A stretch of DNA of 64,000 nucleotides from an uncultured bacterium (GCA_905215055.1 CAJMOH010000002.1:62001-126000), one strand, 5' to 3'; counted from the stretch's first letter, positions 22,826 through 32,222 are shown. Notes: generated from the letters alone by a model not told the origin. Numbers and translations: made by a program.

Positions 22826-23698
22826 ATGGACCTGGAAAAATTTAGCGCCGCGGCGGAAGCCATCGGCGTGCTGGGCCTGAAGGTGAGCCAGCACGGGACG
22901 GTCATCGCCCACAAGACCTGGGATGAGGAGTGCCGCCGGAATGTGTACTCCGCCAGCAAAAGCGTCACCTCCTGCGCGGTGGGGTTCGCCGTTCAGGAGG
23001 GACTGCTGTCCTTGGAGGAGCGGCTGGTGAACGCCTTCCCCCAAGATTTGCCGGAAGCAATCAGTGAAAACCTGGAGCGGGCCACGGTGCGGGACCTGCT
23101 GACCATGTGTCTGGGCCAGGAGCACGGAGAGCTGATGGGCGCCCAGCGGCCTTTGTACAAGGAGCGGGATTGGGTGAAGCTGGCCCTCTCCTTCCCCTTT
23201 ACCGACGCGCCCAACACCAAATTTGTCTACAACAACGTGGGGCCGTATCTGGCGGGAGTGCTGGTTCAGCGGCGCAGCGGCTGCGACCTTGTCTCCTACT
23301 TGACGCCCCGGCTGTTTGAGCATCTGGGCATTGTGCGTCCCACCTGGGAGATCGACCCTCTGGGCAGAACCTTTGGGGCGGGCGGACTGTTCCTCACCCT
23401 GTCGGAGCTGCACACCTTTGGGCAGTTTTACCTGCAAAACGGCCAATGGAACGGCAAGCAGCTGCTGGATCCGGAATGGGTGAAGGCCAGCACCTCCAAG
23501 CAGGTGGACAACGGCGCCTACGGCTACGGCTATCTGTTCTGGGGCGGCGAGCAAGGCACCTTCCGGGCGGACGGCAAATACGGCCAGCTGTCCATTCTCT
23601 GCCGGGACAAGGACGCCGTCATCACCGTGGTCTGCGAATGCCGGGACGGAGCCGCTTTGAACCGGGCTATTTTCGACCAGCTGTATCCCCAGCTGTAA
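22826..23698 (+). CDS. Beta-lactamase-family serine hydrolase
   Basis: 290 residues with no signal peptide, so probably cytoplasmic. The SxxK motif is SASK (YSASKSVTSCAVGF) near residue 45 and the Tyr motif is YNN in FVYNNVGPYLAGVL near residue 135. GAYGYGYLFWGGEQG lies where class C-type enzymes have their third motif. Such esterases/peptidases have varied substrates. A ribosome site (AAAGGAG) and a terminator frame it as a single-gene unit. Confidence 0.85.
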   Translation: MDLEKFSAAAEAIGVLGLKVSQHGTVIAHKTWDEECRRNVYSASKSVTSCAVGFAVQEGLLSLEERLVNAFPQDLPEAISENLERATVRDLLTMCLGQEHGELMGAQRPLYKERDWVKLALSFPFTDAPNTKFVYNNVGPYLAGVLVQRRSGCDLVSYLTPRLFEHLGIVRPTWEIDPLGRTFGAGGLFLTLSELHTFGQFYLQNGQWNGKQLLDPEWVKASTSKQVDNGAYGYGYLFWGGEQGTFRADGKYGQLSILCRDKDAVITVVCECRDGAALNRAIFDQLYPQL

Positions 23699-23702
23699 CA
23701 GA

Positions 23703-23735
23703 AAAGGACTGCTGATAAAACAGCAGCCCTTTTTT
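23703..23735 (+). terminator. Terminator of the serine hydrolase gene
   Basis: GGACTGCTG / CAGCAGCCC stem with loop ATAAAA and six Ts. It can also act on the convergent PepSY gene ending at 23739. Confidence 0.8.
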
Positions 23736-23738
23736 GCT

Positions 23739-24581
23739 TTAGCGGTTCTCCACGCTCCAGCTGAGAAACTCCCCGGTGGCGGCGTCGATCTCAAACTCGT
23801 GCTCCCGGTTGTTGCACCAGGCCTCGCCCTCGTACACCAGCCGTCCGTCGTCCCAGTCCTCGCGAATCCGCACATCCTCCGCGGTCAAGCCCTTTGCCCG
23901 GTTCACCACCAGCTCCCTGGCCTGTTCCAGAGTCACAGCCGCACCGCTTTGGGAGCTGAGACTCCAGCCCTCTATGTCGCTGTCATAGCTGAGAATCTCC
24001 CCAGCGCCGCTGTCAATCTCGTAGTCGTATTCCGTGCCGCCGGCGGTAAATTCCACCTCATAGACGCTGCGGCCGTCGTCCCGGTCCTGCTCCACGCGGT
24101 AGAAAGACGCATCGGCCTCCGCCACCCCCGCGTGCTCCAGGGCGATGGCCTTGGCCTCCTCCTGGGAGATGCCGGAGGCGCTTTCTGTCCGCTGGGCTTG
24201 CAGGATCTGCTGATCCACCACTTCGCCGGTCTGACTGCCCGCGCTTTCCCCGGCGCTGGCGGAACCGGCCGTGCCGGAGGACTCATAGGAATAGTCCAAC
24301 ACCTGCCCGGAGCGTCCCACCTTGTACTCGTAGCTGCGGCCGGCGGTGCGGAAATCCACTTCGTAGGCGCCGTCGTCCCGGCTGACCTGCATGAAAAGGG
24401 CTTCACCGGCACTGATGCCCGCATGCTCCAGGGCGATGGTCCGGGCCTGCTCTTGCGTGACTGCCTGGGGCCGGGTCAAGTTGACTGCCACCACGGTTCC
24501 CACAGCCGCCACAACCACGGCAGCGGCAGCAACGGGGACCGCGATCCTTGCTTTTTTGTTCTGCCAAAATTTCCAATTCAT
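23739..24581 (-). CDS. Membrane-anchored protein with three PepSY domains
   Basis: 280 residues. A basic N-terminus and one transmembrane segment (VPVAAAAVVVAAVGTVVAV) are followed by three PepSY repeats, each with an EQARTIALEHAG-like helix then a YEVDF/YEVEF-type strand: about residues 42-97, 135-195 and 210-277. A Ser/Gly/Gln linker separates the first two. PepSY domains are extracellular and often inhibit or bind proteases or the cell wall. GAGAGGAAGG precedes the ATG. No M4 protease gene is adjacent. Confidence 0.85.
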   Translation of the reverse strand: MNWKFWQNKKARIAVPVAAAAVVVAAVGTVVAVNLTRPQAVTQEQARTIALEHAGISAGEALFMQVSRDDGAYEVDFRTAGRSYEYKVGRSGQVLDYSYESSGTAGSASAGESAGSQTGEVVDQQILQAQRTESASGISQEEAKAIALEHAGVAEADASFYRVEQDRDDGRSVYEVEFTAGGTEYDYEIDSGAGEILSYDSDIEGWSLSSQSGAAVTLEQARELVVNRAKGLTAEDVRIREDWDDGRLVYEGEAWCNNREHEFEIDAATGEFLSWSVENR

Positions 24582-24743
24582 AAATGACCTTCCTCTCTGG
24601 AATGTTATTTCGTTTGTGTCTCTCGACTGTGGCTTTAGTATATGTCTGGAAAATTAAAGCAACATTAAAAGGGACCCGCTCCTAAAAAAGTTTTTCTGTC
24701 CTCTTTTGGGGAAAAGTATTTCGGCCCGGCGGGGGGAAATCCC

Positions 24744-24773
24744 TTGCGCTGGAGAAGGACCATATGCTATAAT
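24744..24773 (+). promoter_or_regulatory. Promoter of smpB
   Basis: TTGCGC (24744-24749), 18 bases, TATAAT (24768-24773), 40 bases before the smpB start. Confidence 0.55.
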
Positions 24774-24813
24774 AGATAAGCTATCCTGGAAAACCGGAAA
24801 GGGAGGAGTGACC

Positions 24814-25281
24814 GTGGCAGGCAAGGCCAACACAAAAACCATTGCCCAAAACAAAAAAGCCTTCCACGATTACTTCGTGGAGGAAAGCTTTGAAGCCGGC
24901 ATTGAGCTGGTGGGTACCGAGGTGAAATCCCTGCGTCAAGGCCGGGTGAACCTGAAGGACGCCTGGTGCTCCGTGGTCAACGGTGAGATGATGCTCAACG
25001 GCTGTCACATCAGCCCCTATGATTTTGGCAACATCTTCAACCGGGACCCCATGCGGGTGCGGCGTCTTTTGATGCACAAGCGGGAGATCCTCCGGCTGTA
25101 CGGCATTGTGAAGCAGCAGGGGTACTCTCTGATCCCTCTGTCCCTCTACTTTAAGGACTCCCGGGTAAAGGTGCAGGTGGGCCTGTGCCGGGGCAAGAAG
25201 CTCTATGACAAGCGGGCGGACATGGCGGAAAAGGCCGCCAAGCGGGACATTGAGCGGGCCATCAAAGAGCGCAACCGGTGA
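24814..25281 (+). CDS. smpB: SsrA-binding protein
   Basis: 155 residues from GTG 24814, which follows GGGAGGAG. Typical SmpB segments are NKKAFHDYFVEESFEAGIEL, GTEVKSLRQGRVNL and HISPYDFGN, with a basic C-terminal tail (YDKRADMAEKAAKRDIERA). SmpB delivers alanyl-tmRNA to stalled ribosomes. tmRNA is encoded 47 bases downstream on the same strand. The ATG at 24706 would lie before the promoter and is rejected. Confidence 0.97.
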   Translation: MAGKANTKTIAQNKKAFHDYFVEESFEAGIELVGTEVKSLRQGRVNLKDAWCSVVNGEMMLNGCHISPYDFGNIFNRDPMRVRRLLMHKREILRLYGIVKQQGYSLIPLSLYFKDSRVKVQVGLCRGKKLYDKRADMAEKAAKRDIERAIKERNR

Positions 25282-25328
25282 CGCCCTCCCAGCAGGACAG
25301 CGCACAGCAGCCTCGGCTGTTTGTATAC

Positions 25329-25677
25329 GGGGATGTAAAGGTTTCGACGGGGAAGGAGAGCCCTGGTAAGCGAGCAGAGGCGCGGAACCTCTTAAAAAGC
25401 CGCAAACCTTAAAATTAAACGACAACGAACCTGTTGCTGTTGCTGCCTAACTAGGCGGCCGTCCTCCCCCGGAGCACCGCGGCCGGGGCCAGGGCGTCGA
25501 TGAGCGGTGAACGTGAACGGGGCTATGCCCTTACCCCCGTCATGACCCAAGGGCTACTAACGCCTTGAGCCTGCTTTTGGGCGCAGGGCCGCGGGAATCT
25601 TAAAACAAAAGCTACGCTCGTAGAAAGCCTTGGTAATCCTTTTTCGGACGCGGGTTCGATTCCCGCCATCTCCACCA
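25329..25677 (+). ncRNA. ssrA: tmRNA (ssrA)
   Basis: The 5' end GGGGATG pairs with CATCTCC before the encoded 3' ACCA, and GTTCGATTCCCGCC is the T-arm. The tag frame ends at TAA 25448-25450. Read backward it gives NDNEPVAVAA preceded by QTLKL, so the tag ends in the expected hydrophobic AVAA. The exact resume codon is not certain. Pseudoknot-like GC stems follow the tag. The smpB-ssrA order is standard in Firmicutes. Confidence 0.95.
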
Positions 25678-25700
25678 GCGGCGAGCCGCCGCTCCCAAGT

Positions 25701-25735
25701 CGCGATCATCACTTTTGTGATGGTCGCGATTTTTC
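25701..25735 (+). terminator. Terminator of ssrA
   Basis: Twelve-base stem CGCGATCATCAC / GTGATGGTCGCG with a TTTT loop, followed by ATTTTTC. Confidence 0.9.
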
Positions 25736-26021
25736 TTGTCCGCGTTTTTGCGCGACAGCTGTTTTGCCCGGCTCAGAGGATGCCAGGACGCAGGTCCCAT
25801 TCCCAAGCCCGGCTTTTTCCTTTGCCCTGCGGCTGGCCGCCGCGCTCATCCTGATGAGACCGTGACGCCCGTCCTTCCTTCTTCTTAAAAAGGCACCTTC
25901 TCCCCGCCGGGTTTCCTGGAATCCCCAGCCTCTGCTCCTGGTCCGGCAAAAAAGAGATTGCACATTTTTGGGGAGGAGCCGGAGAATTTCTTTCCAAAAA
26001 TGTGGAATTTTCTCGGCCCTG
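25736..26021. other. Gap between ssrA and the AraC gene; no supported gene
   Basis: Open frames on both strands lack ribosome sites and recognisable protein features. A CTGATGAG string near 25850 is not part of a complete ribozyme core. The promoter of the next gene lies at its end. Confidence 0.5.
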
Positions 26022-26050
26022 TTGTTCGAAAAGCCTTTTTGTGCTATACT
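26022..26050 (+). promoter_or_regulatory. Promoter of the AraC-type regulator gene
   Basis: TTGTTC (26022-26027), 17 bases, TATACT (26045-26050), about 48 bases before the ATG. Confidence 0.6.
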
Positions 26051-26097
26051 TTTTTCACAATGACCGAACACGTCCTATTCTGGGGAGGGGGAATCAG

Positions 26098-28281
26098 ATG
26101 AAGCTGTATCGCCGTTTTTTGGCCTCCTATCTGTGCGTCTGTATCATCCCGCTGGCATTCTCCCTGTTTGTAGTGGCCAACATGCGGCTGGAAATTCAAA
26201 AGTCCATTGCCAGGGATCAGGAGGTTACCCTGCAGGCCGCCCAAAGCGATTTGGAGAACTGCCTGGTGGAAGCCTCCAACACCCTGGACTTGCTCTCTGA
26301 AAACGAGCTTTTGGAAAGCCTCGCGCTGAAGGATTCTATTTCCGGCGCGGATCTGTACGACCTCTGCAAGATGATTCCCGCCCTGGAATCCGCAGAAGCC
26401 CACCGCTCCTCCTATATCAGCTGCTTTGCCTATTTTCCGGAAAACGGCTATTTTGTTTCCAACAAAAGCACCTACCATCCCCAGCTGGCGGGAATCTCCA
26501 CCTGGGACCTGGATGTGGGCTACCAGACGCTCCTTTCCGTTTTGGAAACCGGCGGCGTCAATGTGGACGTGCGGACAATTTATCGGGACGACAGCAGCAG
26601 CGGCTATGTGCTTGTGTGGAAAAACTGCTTTGACAACCGCTATCAAACCCTGTACGCCTCCCTGGGCATTTTGATTGAACTGGACCGGGAGGATTCCTTC
26701 CTGGACACGGACACCTCGAAAATGTTTGTGCTGGACGAGGACGGCCGCCTTCTCTGTGGAAGCAGCTCCGCCAGAGAGGCCATCGCCCAGATGGAAAGCT
26801 CCGGCGCGTCCAGCGGAAGCCTGCGTCTAAACCAGGAAAACTGGCTCTATTCGGTCTATCCCGAACAAACCCTCAGCGACCTGCGGTACGGTCTGCTGGT
26901 AAACAGCAGCGTATACTACCGCTCTCTTCAGCCCCTGCTGTGGCAGCTGGCCGCGCTGCTTGTGGTGATTGCCGCAGGCGTCACGCTGGCTGTGCTGCTC
27001 AGCCGCCGCACCTGGTCCCCCTTCCAGCAGGTGCTGCCCTTTGTGGAAAAGTCGGACAGCGGCGCCAAGGACAAATTCCGGTCGCTGGCGGAGTTTTCCC
27101 AGGCCCTGGCGGAGTTTGCTCAGGAAAAGGAACAGCTGCTGGAACAGCTGAGCCAGTCCAAGGCGCGGGACTCTGACATGGCGCTGTGGCGGTATTTGCT
27201 GGGCTTCAGCCAGGACTCCTCCTGCCTCTCCCGCTATTTGGAGGAAAATCAGCCCTATCGGCTGCTGGTGTTCTCTCTGCCAGAGGCGGAGAGAAGGTCC
27301 CGGGAAAAGGATTCCCGGGCAGCGGCCGCCTTGGAAAAGAAGCTGCTGCAAATCTTGGAGCAGATCTTTTTAGAGCGGGGAGATGGCGTCTGCCTGACTA
27401 TTGACACCGGCCGGGCAGCGGTACTGGCTCAGGAGGGGACGGATCTGGACAGCCTTCAGGCGAAAACAGATCAAGCCCAGAAGGCTCTGGGACTGCCCCT
27501 GGTTTGCTACGCCAGCGACGAATGCCTCCACCTGACCGATGCGCCCAAGGCCTGGGACTGGGTGCGGCGGGCCTATGACCGGGATCTGTTCTGGCAGGAC
27601 AATCGGGAAGCCGGCGTCTTTGTGGCTCAGGAGCTTTTGGAATATCCCAGCTACTTCGGGGATTTCGCTCAACGGCGAAAGCAGCTTTTTGCCGCCGTCA
27701 GCTCGGGAAACGCCAAAAAGGCGTCATCCTGCTTTGAATCTATTCTGAAGAAGGATCTTCTCAATCCCAACCTTCCCCTGGAGCTGATCCGCCGCCGCTG
27801 CGCCAACGTCATTGAAACTCTGACGCCCTATCTGGAGAGCTATGACGGTCCCGATCCTCAGAACATTATCTCCGCCCCCACTGTCTGGAAAATGGAGGAG
27901 GAGCTTCGGGAACTGTTCCAATCTGTAAAGCTCAGCGCCATTACAGACAAAGGAGAGGAGGAAGGCAGTCAGCTGGTGGCCCAGGTGCAGGCCTATATCC
28001 GTGAAAATTACCAGGATCCCGCCTTAAACGTTTCCCTCATTGCCGACCGGCTGAACCGAAATCTCTCCACCCTGAGCCATCAGTACAAGGACTTGACAGG
28101 CCACGGGCTTTTGGAGGACCTGCACGCCGTGCGCCTGGAGGCCGCCAAGAAGCTTTTGAAGGAGGGAAAAACCGTTCGGGAGACCGCCGAGCTGACTGGC
28201 TATGGCGATTCCCGCGCCTTGATCCGCGCCTTCAAGCGCTATGAAGGCAGCACGCCAGGACAATATATTGACAAAAAATAG
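26098..28281 (+). CDS. AraC-family regulator with extracellular sensor domain
   Basis: 727 residues from ATG 26098 (GGGGAGGGGG upstream). An N-terminal transmembrane helix (ASYLCVCIIPLAFSLFVVA) is followed by about 250 extracellular residues of Cache-like pattern. A second helix (LWQLAALLVVIAAGVTLAVLL) is near residue 290. A cytoplasmic linker leads to a C-terminal AraC double HTH (about 640-727), with NVSLIADRLNRNLSTLSHQY and ETAELTGYGDSRALIRAFKRY. Such one-component membrane regulators control adjacent LplB/YtcP-type importers. The importer operon starts about 265 bases downstream with a 10-base inverted repeat before its promoter. Confidence 0.9.
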   Translation: MKLYRRFLASYLCVCIIPLAFSLFVVANMRLEIQKSIARDQEVTLQAAQSDLENCLVEASNTLDLLSENELLESLALKDSISGADLYDLCKMIPALESAEAHRSSYISCFAYFPENGYFVSNKSTYHPQLAGISTWDLDVGYQTLLSVLETGGVNVDVRTIYRDDSSSGYVLVWKNCFDNRYQTLYASLGILIELDREDSFLDTDTSKMFVLDEDGRLLCGSSSAREAIAQMESSGASSGSLRLNQENWLYSVYPEQTLSDLRYGLLVNSSVYYRSLQPLLWQLAALLVVIAAGVTLAVLLSRRTWSPFQQVLPFVEKSDSGAKDKFRSLAEFSQALAEFAQEKEQLLEQLSQSKARDSDMALWRYLLGFSQDSSCLSRYLEENQPYRLLVFSLPEAERRSREKDSRAAAALEKKLLQILEQIFLERGDGVCLTIDTGRAAVLAQEGTDLDSLQAKTDQAQKALGLPLVCYASDECLHLTDAPKAWDWVRRAYDRDLFWQDNREAGVFVAQELLEYPSYFGDFAQRRKQLFAAVSSGNAKKASSCFESILKKDLLNPNLPLELIRRRCANVIETLTPYLESYDGPDPQNIISAPTVWKMEEELRELFQSVKLSAITDKGEEEGSQLVAQVQAYIRENYQDPALNVSLIADRLNRNLSTLSHQYKDLTGHGLLEDLHAVRLEAAKKLLKEGKTVRETAELTGYGDSRALIRAFKRYEGSTPGQYIDKK

Positions 28282-28352
28282 GCCCGTTTGCGCTGCCGTT
28301 TTTTGCCCCGCTCAAACCGCAAAAAATCTAGACTTTCCCCGTCTTTGGGAAT

Positions 28353-28390
28353 GTCAAATTTTTGTGAATTTGGGCGAGGCAAAATTTGAC
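28353..28390. promoter_or_regulatory. Inverted repeat, candidate AraC-type operator
   Basis: GTCAAATTTT (28353-28362) and AAAATTTGAC (28381-28390) are perfect inverted copies with an 18-base spacer. The right arm ends two bases before the -35 of the importer promoter, a position suited to an activator. Confidence 0.6.
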
Positions 28391-28392
28391 TA

Positions 28393-28421
28393 TTTACAAT
28401 TTGTTAAAATCTTATTAACAT
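28393..28421 (+). promoter_or_regulatory. Promoter of the carbohydrate ABC operon
   Basis: TTTACA (28393-28398), 17 bases, TAACAT (28416-28421). The leader of about 120 bases contains an AT-rich stretch but no known riboswitch motif. Confidence 0.6.
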
Positions 28422-28546
28422 AGTTTTATTGAAATTTCCGACACAGACTGCCGGTTATTTTGGCGATTCTCTCTTTTCCTTTTCTATTATTAAGGAGAGA
28501 GGGCGTGCAAGAATCTATGTAACAGGAAAAGAGGTATGAGGTGCGT

Positions 28547-29515
28547 ATGAGTAAATCTGCGGCTCCAACTTCGAATCCGGCGATCCGGATCCGAAAGGCT
28601 CGAAAGTACAGCTGGGACAACATCCGAAAAAACACCATTCGGAACTGGGCTCTCGTTTTGATGGTCCTGCCAGCGCTGGCCTTTTACATCATCTTCCATT
28701 ATATCCCCATGGGCGGCCTGCTGATGGCCTTTGAGGACTTCAAGCCCAAGCTGGGACTCTTCGGCTCTCCCTTTGTAGGGCTGGAGAACTTTATGGATTT
28801 TTTCAACTCCGCGTTTGCGTGGCGTACTATCCGCAACACGCTGATCCTCAGCCTGCTGCAAATCTGCATTGAGTTTCCCATCACCATCATCTTTGCCCTG
28901 CTGCTCAACGAGCTTCGCAGCAAGCGCTATAAGAGACTGGTGCAGACCGTTTCCTACATGCCCTACTTTGTGTCTATGGTGGTTATGGCCGGCATCATTG
29001 TGGACTTCTGCTCCACCACCGGCCCCCTGACCCAGCTGGTGGGCGCCATTACCGGCAGCTATGACAACCTGCTGGGCAACGCCTCTAACTGGCGGCCCAT
29101 CTACGTCCTATCAGACTTGTGGAAGAACCTGGGCTTTGACGCCATCATCTATGTGGCGGCGCTGGCCGGCATTGACCAGACGCTGTACGAGGCCGCCGAG
29201 ATTGACGGCGCCAACCGGTTCCAGCGGATTCTGCGGGTGACCATTCCCGGCATTTTGGACACCATTATGATTATGCTGATTCTGCGAATTGGCCAGATGC
29301 TCTCTGTGGGCTATGAAAAGACCATTTTGCTGTACAATCCCCAGGTGTATGAAACCGCTGACATTCTCTCCAGCTTTATCTACCGCAAGGGTATTCAGGA
29401 GATGAACTACGGCTATTCCACGGCAGTTTCTCTGTTTAACTCGGTAATCAACTTTGTGCTGCTGCTGATTGCCAACGCCTTCAGCAAGAAGTACACCGAG
29501 ACCGGTCTATTCTAA
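28547..29515 (+). CDS. ABC transporter permease, LplB type
   Basis: 322 residues. A basic N-terminus leads to six predicted helices, and the EAA loop reads EAAEIDGANRFQRILRVTIP near residue 225. LplB-type permeases work with a YtcP-type permease to import oligosaccharides; the ATPase is usually shared and encoded elsewhere, as none is present here. ATG 28547 follows GAGG; a GTG at 28541 would add two residues. It is the first gene of the operon. Confidence 0.9.
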   Translation: MSKSAAPTSNPAIRIRKARKYSWDNIRKNTIRNWALVLMVLPALAFYIIFHYIPMGGLLMAFEDFKPKLGLFGSPFVGLENFMDFFNSAFAWRTIRNTLILSLLQICIEFPITIIFALLLNELRSKRYKRLVQTVSYMPYFVSMVVMAGIIVDFCSTTGPLTQLVGAITGSYDNLLGNASNWRPIYVLSDLWKNLGFDAIIYVAALAGIDQTLYEAAEIDGANRFQRILRVTIPGILDTIMIMLILRIGQMLSVGYEKTILLYNPQVYETADILSSFIYRKGIQEMNYGYSTAVSLFNSVINFVLLLIANAFSKKYTETGLF

Positions 29516-29535
29516 AAAGAAAGGGGAAATTGAAA

Positions 29536-30447
29536 ATGGCAATGGTCAAAAACAGATCCACCGGCAGCAGAATTTTCAATGTATGTAACATTGCGTTTTT
29601 CGCGCTGGTGATGATTTTGTGCATCCTTCCTGTGTGGCATGTGTTCTGCGCCTCCTTCTCCAACGCCAGCTGGGTGATGAACCAGCGGGGCCTGATCTGG
29701 CACATTGAAGGCTTTACCTTTAACGGTTATCAGCTGGTGTTTAACGACAACAGCATCTGGACCGGCTATTTGAACACCTTTATCTACGTTATCGGCACCA
29801 CGGTGCTGGGCATGTTCCTGACGGTGATGGCCGCCTATGCCCTGTCCCGGAAGGACTTTATCTGGGCCAATCCCCTGATGCTGATTATCTCCTTTACCAT
29901 GCTGTTCTCCGGCGGTATTGTCACCCTGTACATTCTGGTTACCCAGACCCTGAACATGTACGACAGCCGCTGGGCGCTGATCCTGCCCAGCTGCATGAGC
30001 GCCTTCTATCTGATTCTGGTGCGCACCGCCATGCAAAACGTGCCGGAAAGCCTGGAGGAATCGGCCATGCTGGACGGCGCCGGACGGTTTACCATTCTGT
30101 TCCGGATTATGCTTCCCTTGATTAAGGCCACCCTGGCCACCGTCATCCTGTACTATGTGATTGGCAACTGGAACAGCTGGTTCAACGCCATGATTTACAT
30201 TCGTTCTGAGGACAAGAAGCCCTTGCAGCTGATTTTGAAGGAGCTGCTGGTAGACACCAACAACAGCAGCAATTCCAACGTGGACATCAGTGTGCTGGCG
30301 TCGGGAGAAGGGGGCGACGCGGTGCTGTACAAGCAGCTGATGAAATACTGCACCATCATGGTGTCCACGGTTCCCATGTTTATCTTCTACCCCTTCATTC
30401 AGAAGTATTTTGAGTCCGGCGTAATGATTGGCGCTATCAAGGGCTGA
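29536..30447 (+). CDS. Carbohydrate ABC transporter permease, YtcP type
   Basis: 303 residues with six helices and the EAA loop EESAMLDGAGRFTILFRIMLP near residue 180. It forms the membrane heterodimer with the upstream LplB-type subunit, whose stop is 20 bases before. ATG 29536 follows AAAGGGG; a TTG at 29530 is an alternative. GAIKG at the C-terminus is typical of the family. Confidence 0.9.
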   Translation: MAMVKNRSTGSRIFNVCNIAFFALVMILCILPVWHVFCASFSNASWVMNQRGLIWHIEGFTFNGYQLVFNDNSIWTGYLNTFIYVIGTTVLGMFLTVMAAYALSRKDFIWANPLMLIISFTMLFSGGIVTLYILVTQTLNMYDSRWALILPSCMSAFYLILVRTAMQNVPESLEESAMLDGAGRFTILFRIMLPLIKATLATVILYYVIGNWNSWFNAMIYIRSEDKKPLQLILKELLVDTNNSSNSNVDISVLASGEGGDAVLYKQLMKYCTIMVSTVPMFIFYPFIQKYFESGVMIGAIKG

Positions 30448-30495
30448 TCGCTTTTTCCAAACGACGCAACGGCGCCCAGCGCTTTTGCATAAACC

Positions 30496-30511
30496 TGTCC
30501 CTTTTGGGACA
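30496..30511 (+). promoter_or_regulatory. Intercistronic hairpin before the binding-protein gene
   Basis: TGTCCC / GGGACA with a TTTT loop, no downstream T-run, 34 bases before the binding-protein ATG. Such hairpins often stabilise the processed mRNA of the abundant binding protein. Confidence 0.4.
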
Positions 30512-30545
30512 AGCACACCTAAAATATGATTAGGAGGAAACCAAC

Positions 30546-32222
30546 ATGAAAAATGCCAAAAAACTGGTTGCTCTGCTGCTGGTTCTGGCGATGGTTCTTT
30601 CCCTGGCCGCTTGCGGCAACGGCGGGAACAGCTCCACCTCCAGCGAGACTTCCACCTCCAGTGCTGCTGAGGACAGCAGCGCCGCTGAGGGATCCGGCGA
30701 CGAGAGCCAGGCTGAAACTTCCGAAACCGGCGAGTTCCAGCTGCCCATCGTGGACGAGCCCACCACTCTCAGCTACTTTGTGGCCGACGACTCCAACTGC
30801 GCCATTATGACCACCGACTGGAACGACAATGAGTTCTATCAGGAGATGGAGCGCCGCACCGGCGTGCATCTGGAGATGGAAATGGTGTCTTCCGCAGACT
30901 ATCAGACCAACTTCAACCTGATGATTGCCTCCGGCACCCTGGCCGACCTGATCTATGTTGGCGCTTCCTACTATGCCGAGGGCGTGGACGCCGCCATTGA
31001 CGACGGCTACTTCCTGGATCTGACCGATCTGGTGGACGAGTACATGCCCAACTATCAGAAGGTCCGCACCTCTGACATCCAGTACGAGCTGCTGTCCACC
31101 ACCGACTCCGGCCGGCTGGGCGCTGTGTATGAGCTGCGTCAGTCCAAGCAGGGTCCCTGGCTGGGCCTGTGGATCCGTCAGGACTGGCTGGACGACCTGA
31201 ACCTGGAAACCCCCGTCACCTTTGACGACTACCATGAAGTTCTGACCGCGTTCAAGAACGAGAAGGGCGCCACCGCTCCCCTGATCCTGAACTTCTCCGG
31301 CAGCGACGGCGAGTTCGGCACCATGTCCGGCGGCCTGAACGTGCTGAACAGCTGGCAGCTGGACGAGACCGGCAAGGTCAACTTTGGGCCTTATATGGAC
31401 GCCTGGAAAGAGTATGTCACCATCATGAACCAGTGGTACAACGAGGGCCTGATCGATCCCGACTTTATGGCTACCGACGAGCGTACCGCTGACATGGCCA
31501 AGGTTGTGACCGGCGCTTCCGGCCTGTTTGCCGCTCTGTACACCATGCCCTCTGTTTACGAGGCTGCTTCCGAGGATTCCAACATGAACCTGGCTCCTGT
31601 CAATCCTCCTGTGAAGAACGAGGGCGACGAGATTCACATCCGTCTGCGTGACTCCTACACCTCTGGCAACACCGCCATTTCCGCCGACTGCGAGAATCCC
31701 GAGGTGGCCATGCGCTGGCTGGACTACCTGTTCACCGAGGAAGGCGCTCTGCTGGCCAACTACGGCATTGAGGGCGACACCTTCGAGTTCAACGAGGAAG
31801 GCGAGCCTGAATTCACCGACAAGATTCTGAACAACGAGAACGGCTGGACCATGACCCAGACTGTGGCCAGCTACCTGTGCCCCTCCGCCGGCATTGCCAA
31901 CTGGTCCGACTGGACCCGTGAGCTGGCTGGTGTACCTGAGAAGGACCAGGCCTGCTACGACGTGTGGAGCGAGGCCGACGACACCTGGCGTCTGCCCTCC
32001 TCTGTCACTCTGACTCAGGACGAGTCCACCGAGCGTGCTGCTCTGTACGCTGACATCAGCACCATCGTCAAGGAGCAGACCGCTCAGTTCATCAGCGGCG
32101 CTCTGGACATCGAGTCCAACTGGGACGCTTATATCTCCTCTCTGGAGGCCAGCGGCATTGAGCGCGCCATCGAGATCACTCAGGCTGCTTACGACCGCTA
32201 CCTGGCTCGTGTGCAGGAGTAA
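30546..32222 (+). CDS. Extracellular solute-binding lipoprotein of a carbohydrate ABC importer
   Basis: 558 residues. A lipoprotein signal (VLAMVLSLAACGNGG) puts the lipidated Cys at residue 23. A low-complexity Ser/Thr/Glu linker (to about 60) precedes a family 1-type binding domain with EMERRTGVHLE and DGYFLDLTDLVDEYMPNYQ. It captures an oligosaccharide for the two permeases upstream. Codon choice is strongly biased (repeated CTG, GGC, GAC, TCC), as in highly expressed genes. AGGAGGA precedes the ATG; a strong terminator follows. The ligand cannot be named from sequence. Confidence 0.92.
   Translation: MKNAKKLVALLLVLAMVLSLAACGNGGNSSTSSETSTSSAAEDSSAAEGSGDESQAETSETGEFQLPIVDEPTTLSYFVADDSNCAIMTTDWNDNEFYQEMERRTGVHLEMEMVSSADYQTNFNLMIASGTLADLIYVGASYYAEGVDAAIDDGYFLDLTDLVDEYMPNYQKVRTSDIQYELLSTTDSGRLGAVYELRQSKQGPWLGLWIRQDWLDDLNLETPVTFDDYHEVLTAFKNEKGATAPLILNFSGSDGEFGTMSGGLNVLNSWQLDETGKVNFGPYMDAWKEYVTIMNQWYNEGLIDPDFMATDERTADMAKVVTGASGLFAALYTMPSVYEAASEDSNMNLAPVNPPVKNEGDEIHIRLRDSYTSGNTAISADCENPEVAMRWLDYLFTEEGALLANYGIEGDTFEFNEEGEPEFTDKILNNENGWTMTQTVASYLCPSAGIANWSDWTRELAGVPEKDQACYDVWSEADDTWRLPSSVTLTQDESTERAALYADISTIVKEQTAQFISGALDIESNWDAYISSLEASGIERAIEITQAAYDRYLARVQE

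Noticed and set aside
25845..25880. CTGATGAG string resembling the hammerhead ribozyme core
   Set aside because: No following GAAA after a stem II and no matching cleavage-site stem could be built.
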